Source: SHLQ01 sp964451305
GTDB taxonomy: Bacteria; Actinomycetota; Acidimicrobiia; Acidimicrobiales; SHLQ01
Assembly (NCBI GenBank): GCA_964451305.1
Contig: CAYVHV010000003.1
Span: forward strand, 73,158 to 137,157
DNA length: 64,000 bases
Reading direction: 5' to 3'
A program made the position numbers and the translations under genes. Positions within the stretch are counted from its first letter, which is position 1, and the number at the start of each line of letters is the position of its first letter. The notes beneath the pieces are model-generated. The model did not search any database. It was not told the origin of the DNA and saw only the letters and a list, made by a program, of their open reading frames with translations. Below, in pieces: positions 8,368-16,339 of the stretch.

Positions 8368-9247
8368 CGTGACAACGACACCCCCGGTGCTCGAGTCCGT
8401 CGATGCGCCGCCTCCGCCTTCGATCGCTCGCCAGCTGGGCTTGGGCTTTTGGCTGAGCGCCGGATTCGTTGTGTTCATCGTCGCGCTCGCACTCTTGGCA
8501 CCCGTGTTGCCGATCGCCGACCCGAACGAGACCGCTATCGGTGGGCGCCTTGAAGGCCCGAGGTCCGGGCTCTGGTTTGGAGCCGACTCGACCGGACGAG
8601 ATGTGCTTTCGCTCACCATCTGGGGCTCGCGCATTTCGCTGCTCGTCGGTTTCATTGCGATCCTGATCGGCTTCGGCATCGGCGGAACGCTCGGGATGGC
8701 TGCCGGATACTTCCGAGGCATCTTCGACAAGGTCGTATCGTTCCTGTTCGTCACCTTGCTGTCTTTTCCAGCGTTGATTCTCGCGATCTTGATAACGACG
8801 CTGCTCGGTCGAACCGTCGCGTGGGTGTCGGTCAGCTTGGGCATCCTTGCGATCGCTCCGGTCGGTCGCCTCGCTCGCGCGCAAACGCTCGTGTTTGCCG
8901 AGCGCGAGTTTGTGCAAGCGGCTCGGTTGCTCGGGGCGAGCGATTGGCGCATCATCACCAAGGAACTCCTACCGAACGTCGTCATCCCCATGTCGGCGCT
9001 CGCACTACTTGGAATGGGCATTGCCGTCGTCGCCGAAGGAACGCTTGCGTTCTTAGCAATCTCGGTCGAAGACGGCTTGAGTTGGGGTCGTCAGATCCAA
9101 GACGCGGGAAGCTCGGCTCGGAACCTCGAGAACGGTCCGCACGCAGCGCTGTTCCCGATCGGTGTGTTGTTCCTGACGGTTCTCTCGCTCAACTATGCGG
9201 GCGATCGCCTTCGCGAGGTCTTCGATGCGAAGGAGCTCAAGCTCTAA
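8360..9247 (+). CDS. Peptide-type ABC transporter permease (DppC family)
   Basis: A 295-residue DppC-type permease. An N-terminal cytoplasmic stretch of about 30 residues precedes the first helix (LGFWLSAGFVVFIVALALLA); then comes the family segment with WFGADSTGRDVLSLTIWGSR, characteristic of DppC proteins (HxxGTDxxGRDxxSR in the family). The EAA loop is visible as EFVQAARLLGASDWRIITKE. About six helices in total. It overlaps the preceding permease by 8 bases and its TAA shares one base with the ATG of the first ATPase gene, so the cluster is a single transcription unit. Confidence 0.92.
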   Translation: MADVTTTPPVLESVDAPPPPSIARQLGLGFWLSAGFVVFIVALALLAPVLPIADPNETAIGGRLEGPRSGLWFGADSTGRDVLSLTIWGSRISLLVGFIAILIGFGIGGTLGMAAGYFRGIFDKVVSFLFVTLLSFPALILAILITTLLGRTVAWVSVSLGILAIAPVGRLARAQTLVFAEREFVQAARLLGASDWRIITKELLPNVVIPMSALALLGMGIAVVAEGTLAFLAISVEDGLSWGRQIQDAGSSARNLENGPHAALFPIGVLFLTVLSLNYAGDRLREVFDAKELKL

Positions 9248-10092
9248 TGGCGTTGCTCACCGTCGAGGACCTTTCCGTCACCTTCAAGACGGCGAGCGGG
9301 CCGGTGCAGGCGGTCGACAACGTGAGCTTCTCGGTCGATCGTGGAGCAACGCTCGGCATCGTTGGCGAGTCGGGTTCGGGCAAATCCGTGACGGTGAAGT
9401 CGCTGATGAACCTCTTGCCGGCCACCGCAGAAGTAACGGGCACCGCAACCTATGACGGCCTCGATTTGTTCGACCTGGACAAGGACCGCCGCAAACACTT
9501 CTACGGCGTCGACATCGCCATGGTGTTCCAGAACCCGATGACCTCGCTCAACCCGGTCAAGCGAATTGGCGAGCAGCTCACCGAAGGGATGCGCTATCAC
9601 AGCGACCTCTCTCGATCCGCATCAAAGGCGCGGGCGCTCGAATTGCTCGACCTCGTCCACATCCCCGACCCCACGCAGCGCTTCAGGCAGTACCCTCACG
9701 AACTATCGGGTGGTATGCGCCAGCGAGTCGTTATCGCAATGGCCCTGGCAAACGATCCATCGCTACTCATCGCCGACGAACCAACCACTGCGCTCGATGT
9801 CACGGTTCAACGAGAGATCCTGGATCTGCTCGACTCGCTTTGCGATGAGCTCGATATGGCGATGGTGTTGATCACCCACGACCTTGGGGTTGTTCGTGAC
9901 CGCGCCGACGAGGTCGTGGTGATGTACAAGGGTCGTGCCGTCGAAACTGCAGCGACGTCGGATCTCTTCGCCGCACCTGCTCATCGATACACCGAGGCGC
10001 TGCTCGGCTCGGTGCTCGACCTGTCGATGCCGAAGGGCACACGTCTCGCTCCGCTCCCGAAGTTGGGTAGTGATGAGGAGGGGTCGTCGTGA
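9247..10092 (+). CDS. Peptide-type ABC transporter ATPase (DppD family)
   Basis: A 281-residue ATPase. Walker A GESGSGKSVTVKSL, Q-loop VFQNPMTSLNPVKRIGEQL, signature LSGGMRQRVVIAMALA, Walker B LLIADEPTTALDV and the switch His in LITHDLGVV are all present. The C-terminal part (YTEALLGSVLDLSMPKGTRL) is shorter than usual for DppD, and the Cys-rich iron-sulfur-like tail of many homologues is absent. It pairs with the next ATPase, with which it overlaps by 4 bases (GTGA), to energise the importer. Confidence 0.93.
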   Translation: MALLTVEDLSVTFKTASGPVQAVDNVSFSVDRGATLGIVGESGSGKSVTVKSLMNLLPATAEVTGTATYDGLDLFDLDKDRRKHFYGVDIAMVFQNPMTSLNPVKRIGEQLTEGMRYHSDLSRSASKARALELLDLVHIPDPTQRFRQYPHELSGGMRQRVVIAMALANDPSLLIADEPTTALDVTVQREILDLLDSLCDELDMAMVLITHDLGVVRDRADEVVVMYKGRAVETAATSDLFAAPAHRYTEALLGSVLDLSMPKGTRLAPLPKLGSDEEGSS

Positions 10093-11024
10093 GGAGTTCT
10101 TCTGTCGAACGTGACGGCGGCATCTCCGCCGGGTTGCGCGGTGGCGACACCCTATTGAGCGTGGAAAACCTGATCGTCGAGTTCGATGTGGGCAAGGGTA
10201 AGACGTTCCGGGCGGTCGACGACGTCAGTTTCGATGTTCGAGCAGGCGAAACGCTCGGCATCGTTGGCGAATCGGGTTCGGGTAAGTCGACGACCGCGAA
10301 GTCGATCGTGCAATTACCGCCACCGACGAGCGGTGAGATCACCTATGAGAAACGCGGACTCGACGCGCTAGGCAAGGACGAGCTTCGATCCCTGCGCACC
10401 GATATCCAGATGATCTTTCAAGATCCGGTCTCTGCGCTCAATCCGCGGCGCCCGGTTCGAGACATCATTCGTGAAGGTGTCGACATTTGGGGTACATCAC
10501 AACGTTGGACAGAATCGCGGCTGACCGAGCTTGTCGAATCCGTTGGGATAGACCCGACATCACTCGATCGCAAGCCGTTCGAGTTCTCTGGCGGTCAGTG
10601 TCAACGGATCGGTATCGCTCGCGCTCTCGCTGTCGAACCGAAGGTGCTCATCTGCGATGAACCAACCTCCGCACTCGACGTCAGCGTGCAGTCGCAGATC
10701 CTCAACCTGCTTCACGACCTCAAAGCCGAACATGATCTGACGATGCTCTTCATCAGCCATGATCTTGCGGTCGTTCGCAATGTGAGTGATCGAGTGATGG
10801 TGATGAAGGAGGGACGGGTCGTCGAGATCGGCGCTGCCGACACGATCTTTGAGAACCCCGGGCACGAGTACACGCGCACGTTACTGTCGGCGGTTCCTGG
10901 CTCTGGTGTCGAGATCGAACATATGCAAACGGACACCGACGTGCGACGTGGCGTTGGGACGTTGATGCAGCTCGGCCCCGATCACTGGGTGGCGAGCGGC
11001 AACTCGGAGAAGACACGCGCGTAG
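10089..11024 (+). CDS. Peptide-type ABC transporter ATPase (DppF family)
   Basis: A 311-residue ATPase from GTG 10089. Walker A GESGSGKSTTAKSI, Q-loop IFQDPVSALNPRRPV, signature FSGGQCQRIGIARAL, Walker B LICDEPTSALDV and switch His in LFISHDLAVV. The Q-loop wording (DPVSALNPR) is typical of DppF/OppF rather than DppD. The C-terminal 35 residues are divergent. Last gene of the importer. A short inverted repeat TAGGTC/GACCTA spans the stop codon (11022-11037), too small to call a terminator with confidence. Confidence 0.92.
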   Translation: MRSSSVERDGGISAGLRGGDTLLSVENLIVEFDVGKGKTFRAVDDVSFDVRAGETLGIVGESGSGKSTTAKSIVQLPPPTSGEITYEKRGLDALGKDELRSLRTDIQMIFQDPVSALNPRRPVRDIIREGVDIWGTSQRWTESRLTELVESVGIDPTSLDRKPFEFSGGQCQRIGIARALAVEPKVLICDEPTSALDVSVQSQILNLLHDLKAEHDLTMLFISHDLAVVRNVSDRVMVMKEGRVVEIGAADTIFENPGHEYTRTLLSAVPGSGVEIEHMQTDTDVRRGVGTLMQLGPDHWVASGNSEKTRA

Positions 11025-11090
11025 GTCGGTGGACCTAGAAAAATGTTCGAGTCCATTTAGATAGTCGCACGCTTCGCCGACAGGAACGCC

Positions 11091-12035
11091 ATGACCGGAC
11101 CAGTCGACGAACATCAAGCGCGAGTGCAGGCGATTGCGGACTACTTGCTCAACGAACTATCAACGGTCGTTGTTGGCCAGCGGGAGAATCTTCGCCTACT
11201 GCTCGCAACCGTGCTCACGGGTGGTCACGTGTTGCTCGAAGATCGCCCTGGGGTTGGAAAGACGGTGCTCGCCCGTTCGCTGGGCGGACTGTTCGGCTTG
11301 CAGCTGAGCCGGGTCCAGGGCACTCCCGACCTCCTTCCAACCGACATCACCGGAGTGCATGTCTTTAACCCAGAAGGTCGCGACTGGGAGTTTCGTTCCG
11401 GCCCGATCTTCTCTCCCATCGTGTTGGTCGACGAACTCAACCGCGCGACAGCAAAAGCGCAGTCCGCTCTCCTCGAAGCCATGGCCGAACGGCAGGTCAC
11501 CGTCGACGGTGAGACGATGTTGTTGCCGTCGCCGTTCGTTGTGATTGCGACGCAGAATCCACACGGTGATGCCGGAACCCATCGTCTCGGTGCCGCGCAA
11601 CTGGATCGTTTTGCCGTGCAACTCTCACTCGGGCTTCCTGGACGCGACGCCGAGCGCGCCATCGTGTCTGGCCAGGCCGGGATCGCGAAGGCGAGCGGAA
11701 TTCAACCGGTCGCAGCCGCCGCCGAACTCCCGAAGATCTTCGAGGCTGCGCAGAACACACACGTCAGCGCCGCGCTTATCGAGTACGCCCTCGATCTCAT
11801 CTCGGTTCTTCGGACGACCGACCCTCAGGTCTGGTTGTCGGTGCGAGTTTCCGAGACGCTCTTGTCGTTGGCCAGAGGCCTTGCGTTTATGCACGGGCGT
11901 TCGTATGTCGCTCCCGAGGACATCCAGAACGCTGTCCTTCCAGTCGTTCGCCATCGTGTTCCCGCGCATTTCGATGAAGGCTTTCTTCGCGGCGCTATCC
12001 AGTCCGTACCTGTGCCAGTCCAAGCCGCGGCGTAA
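11091..12035 (+). CDS. MoxR-family AAA+ ATPase
   Basis: A 314-residue AAA+ protein: VVGQRENLRLLLATVLTGGH at about 25-45, Walker A EDRPGVGKTVLA, pre-sensor EFRSGPIF, Walker B VLVDELNRATAKAQSALLEA, and sensor 1 VIATQNP, which is the diagnostic MoxR set. MoxR proteins act as chaperones that help assemble or activate partner complexes, often together with VWA or DUF58 proteins. It is followed after 30 bases by a DUF58 gene and then a membrane protein, the common MoxR-DUF58-membrane protein operon of actinobacteria. The C-terminal lid domain is complete. Confidence 0.93.
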   Translation: MTGPVDEHQARVQAIADYLLNELSTVVVGQRENLRLLLATVLTGGHVLLEDRPGVGKTVLARSLGGLFGLQLSRVQGTPDLLPTDITGVHVFNPEGRDWEFRSGPIFSPIVLVDELNRATAKAQSALLEAMAERQVTVDGETMLLPSPFVVIATQNPHGDAGTHRLGAAQLDRFAVQLSLGLPGRDAERAIVSGQAGIAKASGIQPVAAAAELPKIFEAAQNTHVSAALIEYALDLISVLRTTDPQVWLSVRVSETLLSLARGLAFMHGRSYVAPEDIQNAVLPVVRHRVPAHFDEGFLRGAIQSVPVPVQAAA

Positions 12036-12065
12036 CCGCCGGCGATTCGTCGAGATCCCACGCAG

Positions 12066-13115
12066 ATGAGCTACCACCATCGGTCCTCGGTGACGTACTC
12101 GACCGTGAAGTTCCGGCTGACGCGGATGGGAAAGGCCGTTCTGTGGATGACCGTTGTGCTCTTGGCCATCCTCTGGCTGTTCGATACCGGAGTGACCTAC
12201 GGGTTTCTCTTCGTGCTGGTTCTCGTCGGTGGCTTCGATGCACTCGAAAGTTGGCGAGTGATGTTGAACCGAGAGTTGTCGCTCAGCTGCGAAGTAGCTC
12301 AGGCGGCGCTTCCTGAACTCATCACGATCAACGTGTCGGCCGCTCCAGGGCCGACCGGTTTGAAAGTCACGCCGATGAAGTTCACCGTTGCCGACGTTCT
12401 CGAGATGGAATCGTTCTATATCGAACCGACAGAGGTCGTCCCGCGTCGAGTTCGTATGGCGGAAGGGTGGATTCCGCTCGCGAAGAGCTTTGCGAAGTTC
12501 GAATTGTCGGTGTCTGCTTTCGGCCTCGTTGAGGTTCGACGTATCGCGGTCTTCACTCCGCCGATGACGATGGGTCGCGTGCCTCGCCTCGGAGCGCTCA
12601 CGAAGGACATCATTCCGCTATCACTCGATGAAGTTGGTCGGTTGCGCGAGTACGTACCTGGCGACCGGCGTAGTCGCGTTTCGTGGACGACAACCGCTCG
12701 AACTGGAACACTGCACGTTCGCGACCCGCAGATCGAAGAATATGGCGACGTCGATGTCGTGCTCGATCTCAAGCCGCTCGGGGTTGGTGGGGTGACACCT
12801 CAAGAGACGGTCAACGTCATTGGCTGGGCGGGTGCGGTCGTGACCAATCTGCTCGATCAGGGTGTCACCGTCCGGTTCCACACCATCGAGCTCGCCCCAG
12901 CCTTCTACCGCGACGAACGTGATCAGCAACTAGCCGATCCGTGGCTCGCCGCTCCCCAGATGACGCAGGTCCACCCATACGTTCCGGTCATTGGAGACGT
13001 GAGCACTCGCGAAGAACTCGTTCGCCGGCTATCACTCGCAGAAGCTGGCCGAGTGCCACGCCCCCACGGGCCGCACCTCGAGGTCGGTCCTACTGGGCTG
13101 AAGCGAGTGTCATGA
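12066..13115 (+). CDS. DUF58 domain protein
   Basis: A 349-residue protein with two N-terminal hydrophobic segments (residues about 23-58: AVLWMTVVLLAILWLFDTG and GFLFVLVLVGGF) and the DUF58 core near 195-240: LREYVPGDRRSRVSWTTTAR, then LHVRDPQIEEYGDVDVVLDL. This motif (REYxxGDxxRxIxWxxTAR in the family) is the hallmark. DUF58 proteins are usually encoded with MoxR ATPases and are thought to work at the cell envelope. It overlaps the downstream gene by 4 bases (ATGA). Biochemical role unknown. Confidence 0.9.
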   Translation: MSYHHRSSVTYSTVKFRLTRMGKAVLWMTVVLLAILWLFDTGVTYGFLFVLVLVGGFDALESWRVMLNRELSLSCEVAQAALPELITINVSAAPGPTGLKVTPMKFTVADVLEMESFYIEPTEVVPRRVRMAEGWIPLAKSFAKFELSVSAFGLVEVRRIAVFTPPMTMGRVPRLGALTKDIIPLSLDEVGRLREYVPGDRRSRVSWTTTARTGTLHVRDPQIEEYGDVDVVLDLKPLGVGGVTPQETVNVIGWAGAVVTNLLDQGVTVRFHTIELAPAFYRDERDQQLADPWLAAPQMTQVHPYVPVIGDVSTREELVRRLSLAEAGRVPRPHGPHLEVGPTGLKRVS

Positions 13116-14269
13116 CCGTTGACGAAGCGACTACCGAACCCGACTCGCCGTTGCGCCAGTTCGCTGGCCTGATCATCGCCACCAGCCTGGCGTTGCTATC
13201 AACTCTTGTGGTGAGCGTCGTCGAGAACTTCACGGACCCGCAGGCGCTCGTGGTGATCTTCCTTTGTTTCTCGGCGGTCTATCTGCTGGCGTGGGCCCTT
13301 CCCGTCGCAGCGTTCGTGGTCGTAGCGCTCGTGGCCATCTTCGCAGGTGGCGGTTGGGCGATCGCTGCTGTTCCGATCGCGCTCCTTCTCGCTTCGCGCT
13401 CCCGTGGCGCTCGTCGAAATTTCACACTTTCGGAAGTGCTACGAATCGTCGGAGTGACCATTGCGGCATTCTTGCTGGCGACACTGCTCGCAAGCCTCAG
13501 TTTCATCCCATCGGGCGGAGCCAATGACGAGACCAGCTCAGGTTCGAGCGAACAGAGGAGCGGACAACAAGACGGTGGCGCAGGATCGAATCAAGGTTCC
13601 GGATCCGGTTCTGGGAGTTCAGGCTCTGGTTCTGGGGGAGGCTCGGCCGGTGGCTCTGGCTTCGGGGACGGTTCTGCAAATGGATCGGGCGACGGGACGA
13701 CGGGTTCTGGCAATGCTGGCAATACAGGTAACGTCGGTTCGGCTGGCAACGGCGGATCCGTCGGCAACGGTGACGGGGGCGGCGCGACCGGAGATCGCAA
13801 TGGCGGCCAGTCTGGAGGCAACGGGTCAACCGGCCCGACGACCGATGGTCAAAATGGCATACAGCGGACACCGAACACCGATACCTCGAGCGGTATCGAC
13901 TGGTTGCTCGTCGCGATTGTTGTCCTCGTTGTTCTGCTCCTGTTGTTGATGCTCATCTATTTGCTCCGACGCGATGATTCGAGTGTGGGTGGGCGTGCGC
14001 TGTCGAACGATGCCCGAATGGAGGCGGCCCTCCAGCGGCTCGAAGCGATCGGTAATTCTGTCGGCCGTCCTCGTCACAAGCATGAAGGAGCGCTCGGGTA
14101 TGCCGATGCGCTTTTCGATTTGACCGGTGATGATCGACTGCGGGCAGTCGGGCCTCTTCTTTCGGCGCATATGTTCGATCGGTCGTCGGCCAGCGATGCT
14201 GAACGCCTAAGCGCACTCGAGGACACGTTGAGCGAGATCGAAGCAAACCCACCGTTAGTGCCGGCGTAG
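13112..14269 (+). CDS. Membrane protein with Gly/Ser-rich extracytoplasmic region, third gene of the MoxR operon
   Basis: 385 residues from ATG 13112, chosen because it overlaps the DUF58 stop as ATGA. Hydrophobic segments lie at about 20-45, 48-92 (two helices) and 108-130, then a long Gly/Ser/Asn/Thr low-complexity stretch (about 135-255), then a very hydrophobic helix (WLLVAIVVLVVLLLLLMLIY) and a soluble C-terminal domain of about 100 residues (GGRALSNDARMEAALQRLE onward). The C-terminal part resembles the DUF4129-type tail seen at this operon position in other actinobacteria, but a transglutaminase core is missing. The low-complexity stretch should be flexible and probably faces outside. 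Confidence 0.75.
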   Translation: MTVDEATTEPDSPLRQFAGLIIATSLALLSTLVVSVVENFTDPQALVVIFLCFSAVYLLAWALPVAAFVVVALVAIFAGGGWAIAAVPIALLLASRSRGARRNFTLSEVLRIVGVTIAAFLLATLLASLSFIPSGGANDETSSGSSEQRSGQQDGGAGSNQGSGSGSGSSGSGSGGGSAGGSGFGDGSANGSGDGTTGSGNAGNTGNVGSAGNGGSVGNGDGGGATGDRNGGQSGGNGSTGPTTDGQNGIQRTPNTDTSSGIDWLLVAIVVLVVLLLLLMLIYLLRRDDSSVGGRALSNDARMEAALQRLEAIGNSVGRPRHKHEGALGYADALFDLTGDDRLRAVGPLLSAHMFDRSSASDAERLSALEDTLSEIEANPPLVPA

Positions 14270-14321
14270 CACCAGGCGGAAGAGCCGCTAAAGGTGAGGT
14301 GTCTCATCCCGATAACTCGGT

Positions 14322-15083
14322 ATGGATCAACGGCTGGACAACAACGGAAACCTCCAAGGCCACGGAAACGCTGGCGCTCATCCGGGTGCTGGGTGGTACT
14401 ACGCACAGGGTGACCCCATCGGGACAACTCGATACTGGGACGGCACGCAGTGGACGGGTGGCCCGGTTCCGCAAGCTCAGCCGGTACAACAGACCACAGC
14501 GCCTCAGCCGACGACGCCTCAGCCCTTCGCCGCGCAAACCTCGGCTGGTTACGACAACAGCTATGGAGTGACCTACGGGGCGACGGACCAGAGCCAAAAC
14601 GGAACCGGTCAAACCGGATCGAGCTATAGGTTCCCTGGAGCGCCAGCGCGACACAACCCGTACGCCGCTGGACATCAGGTCGATGCAGTCGTCGAACTCT
14701 CGCCGATCGGGTACTGGAAGAAGGCATGGGCAGACGGGACAAAGTTTGAGGGCCGAGCCCGTCGAGCCGAGTACTGGTACTTCGCGCTCATCAACTTCGG
14801 GATCGGGATCATCCTGCAGATCTTGGCCGCCCTCGACGGGATCGGTCCGATCTTCGCGATCGGCTATTTGATCTTTCTACTCGCTTCATTCCTACCGAGC
14901 CTCGCGGTTGCATCGCGGCGCATGCACGACACCAACCACAGCGCCTGGTGGTACCTCGTACCATTCGTCAACCTCGTCTTCCTATGCACCGATGGCGACC
15001 GCTGGACAAATCCACGCGGTCCATCGCCGAAGTATCGAACAACGCCGACACCGGCGCCCCTCGATTCGATGGCGACGTACTAG
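14322..15083 (+). CDS. DUF805 membrane protein with N-terminal DUF2510-like motif
   Basis: 253 residues. Residues 23-48 (GWYYAQGDPIGTTRYWDGTQ, then WTGGPVP) match the short DUF2510 motif GWYxDPxGxxxxRYWDGxxWT of actinobacterial membrane proteins. A Gln/Thr/Pro-rich linker runs to about residue 110. The rest is a DUF805 domain: FEGRARRAEYWYFALINFGI, a second helix (AIGYLIFLLASFLPSLAVAS), then RRMHDTNHSAWWYLVPFVNL, the family hallmark. Function unknown; the family is inner-membrane. It is probably monocistronic, with a terminator-like inverted repeat after the stop. Confidence 0.88.
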   Translation: MDQRLDNNGNLQGHGNAGAHPGAGWYYAQGDPIGTTRYWDGTQWTGGPVPQAQPVQQTTAPQPTTPQPFAAQTSAGYDNSYGVTYGATDQSQNGTGQTGSSYRFPGAPARHNPYAAGHQVDAVVELSPIGYWKKAWADGTKFEGRARRAEYWYFALINFGIGIILQILAALDGIGPIFAIGYLIFLLASFLPSLAVASRRMHDTNHSAWWYLVPFVNLVFLCTDGDRWTNPRGPSPKYRTTPTPAPLDSMATY

Positions 15084-15110
15084 CGAGCACAAACTCGGTT
15101 CTCTCCAGGC

Positions 15111-15141
15111 TGGCCTCTCGACCTTTAGCGTCGAGGGGCCA
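15111..15141 (+). terminator. Terminator-like hairpin between convergent genes
   Basis: TGGCCTCTCGA (15111-15121) pairs with TCGAGGGGCCA (15131-15141) with one G-T wobble across a 9-base loop, followed by AGTCTG and five T residues. It would end transcription of the DUF805 gene. Its right arm lies inside the last codons of the minus-strand oxidoreductase gene. Confidence 0.6.
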
Positions 15142-16246
15142 AGTCTGTTTTTGAGAGGCCGAGCTCTGTCACAGCATGGGGAAGTGGAGCATCTCGAACC
15201 AGCGCGCCGGCGATCTTGCCAGCAGCGGGAGACGTCACGATGCCGCAGCCGCCTTGACCGACCATCCAGAGAAAACCATCCGTCGACGAGTCGAAGCCAA
15301 AGACCGGGTTCCGGTCGGGCGCGAACGTTCGTAGACCCGCCCACGCCGTCTTGACCGTTCGAAGACGCAAGGAAGAGATCGTCTGGATTCGGTCGATCGC
15401 GAGCGCCACATCGAGTTCCGCCGCCTTTGCATCCATGGGTTCGGATGGAGTCTCTTCCGACAGCGAGCAGAGGAGTTGATTGCCAGCCTCAGGCTTGAAG
15501 TAACACTCGAGCCCGGGCGTCTGCGAATAGATGAACGGCCATCGGCTCGGATCATGTCCGATCGGGGCGGTGAATGCCGTGCGTCGCATCGGTGAAAGCC
15601 CAAGCGGTGCAACCCCGCAGGCTTCGGCGACGACATCTCCCCATGCTCCAGCGGCGTTCACGATAATCGTGGCTTCGATCGGGCCTGCCGCCGTCTCGAT
15701 GTACCAGTGGTCGTCGCGCCGAGCGCTGATGACTTTGGCGGAACGACGAACCTGAGCACCATGGTGTCGGGCCGTCCGGAGGAACAACTGGTGCAATCCC
15801 ATGACGTCGATCGACCCGGCGGAGTCTTCGAGGATGCCGATGCTCAGCACGGAATTGTCGAGGACCGGGCAGAGGTCGGTCAATGCATCACCGCGCACTA
15901 GCTGAAGATTCGGGGTGACCTCTCGACCGAGCTCATATTCGTCCGTGAGTGTGTCGACCATTGACGCATCGCCGACTTTCAGCACGGGTTGTGGAGTCAT
16001 GAGCGGATTGTCAGCACCCGGTGACTCGTCGAAGAACGATTTGCTCGCCGTGCTCAACCGATGGAACACCGGTCCGCCCTCACTCTCCACATAGATCGCT
16101 GCAGAGCGGGAGGTCGTGTGGTGCGCGAGTTCTGCCTCTTGTTCGAGCAGTACGACCGAGTGGGTTCGGGCAATTTCGGCAGCGGCGCTTACGCCGGCGA
16201 TGCCGCCCCCGACGATCGCTACATCGAAACCTCGTGCTGCTGTCAT
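15125..16246 (-). CDS. FAD-dependent D-amino-acid oxidase/dehydrogenase-like protein (DAO family)
   Basis: 373 residues. N-terminal Rossmann motif DVAIVGGGIAGVSAAAEIA for FAD, an HHTTSRSAA segment near residue 42-50 that matches the family's second FAD contact, and C-terminal TFAPDRNPVFGFD plus FLWMVGQGGCGIVTSPAAG, the typical DAO closing motif. Family members oxidise D- or N-methylated amino acids (DadA, sarcosine oxidase, glycine oxidase). It diverges from the branched-chain-type importer (93 bases between starts), which suggests the importer could bring in its substrate. The exact substrate cannot be assigned. Confidence 0.85.
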   Translation of the reverse strand: MTAARGFDVAIVGGGIAGVSAAAEIARTHSVVLLEQEAELAHHTTSRSAAIYVESEGGPVFHRLSTASKSFFDESPGADNPLMTPQPVLKVGDASMVDTLTDEYELGREVTPNLQLVRGDALTDLCPVLDNSVLSIGILEDSAGSIDVMGLHQLFLRTARHHGAQVRRSAKVISARRDDHWYIETAAGPIEATIIVNAAGAWGDVVAEACGVAPLGLSPMRRTAFTAPIGHDPSRWPFIYSQTPGLECYFKPEAGNQLLCSLSEETPSEPMDAKAAELDVALAIDRIQTISSLRLRTVKTAWAGLRTFAPDRNPVFGFDSSTDGFLWMVGQGGCGIVTSPAAGKIAGALVRDAPLPHAVTELGLSKTDLAPRR

Positions 16247-16339
16247 TTCCAGAGCGTAGATGGTCGAGGTGAGCGACTTTGGCTTGAATCTGATGCAGAG
16301 CTATTGTTTCGAATTCCCACCTCTCGAAGATGCGAGGCG

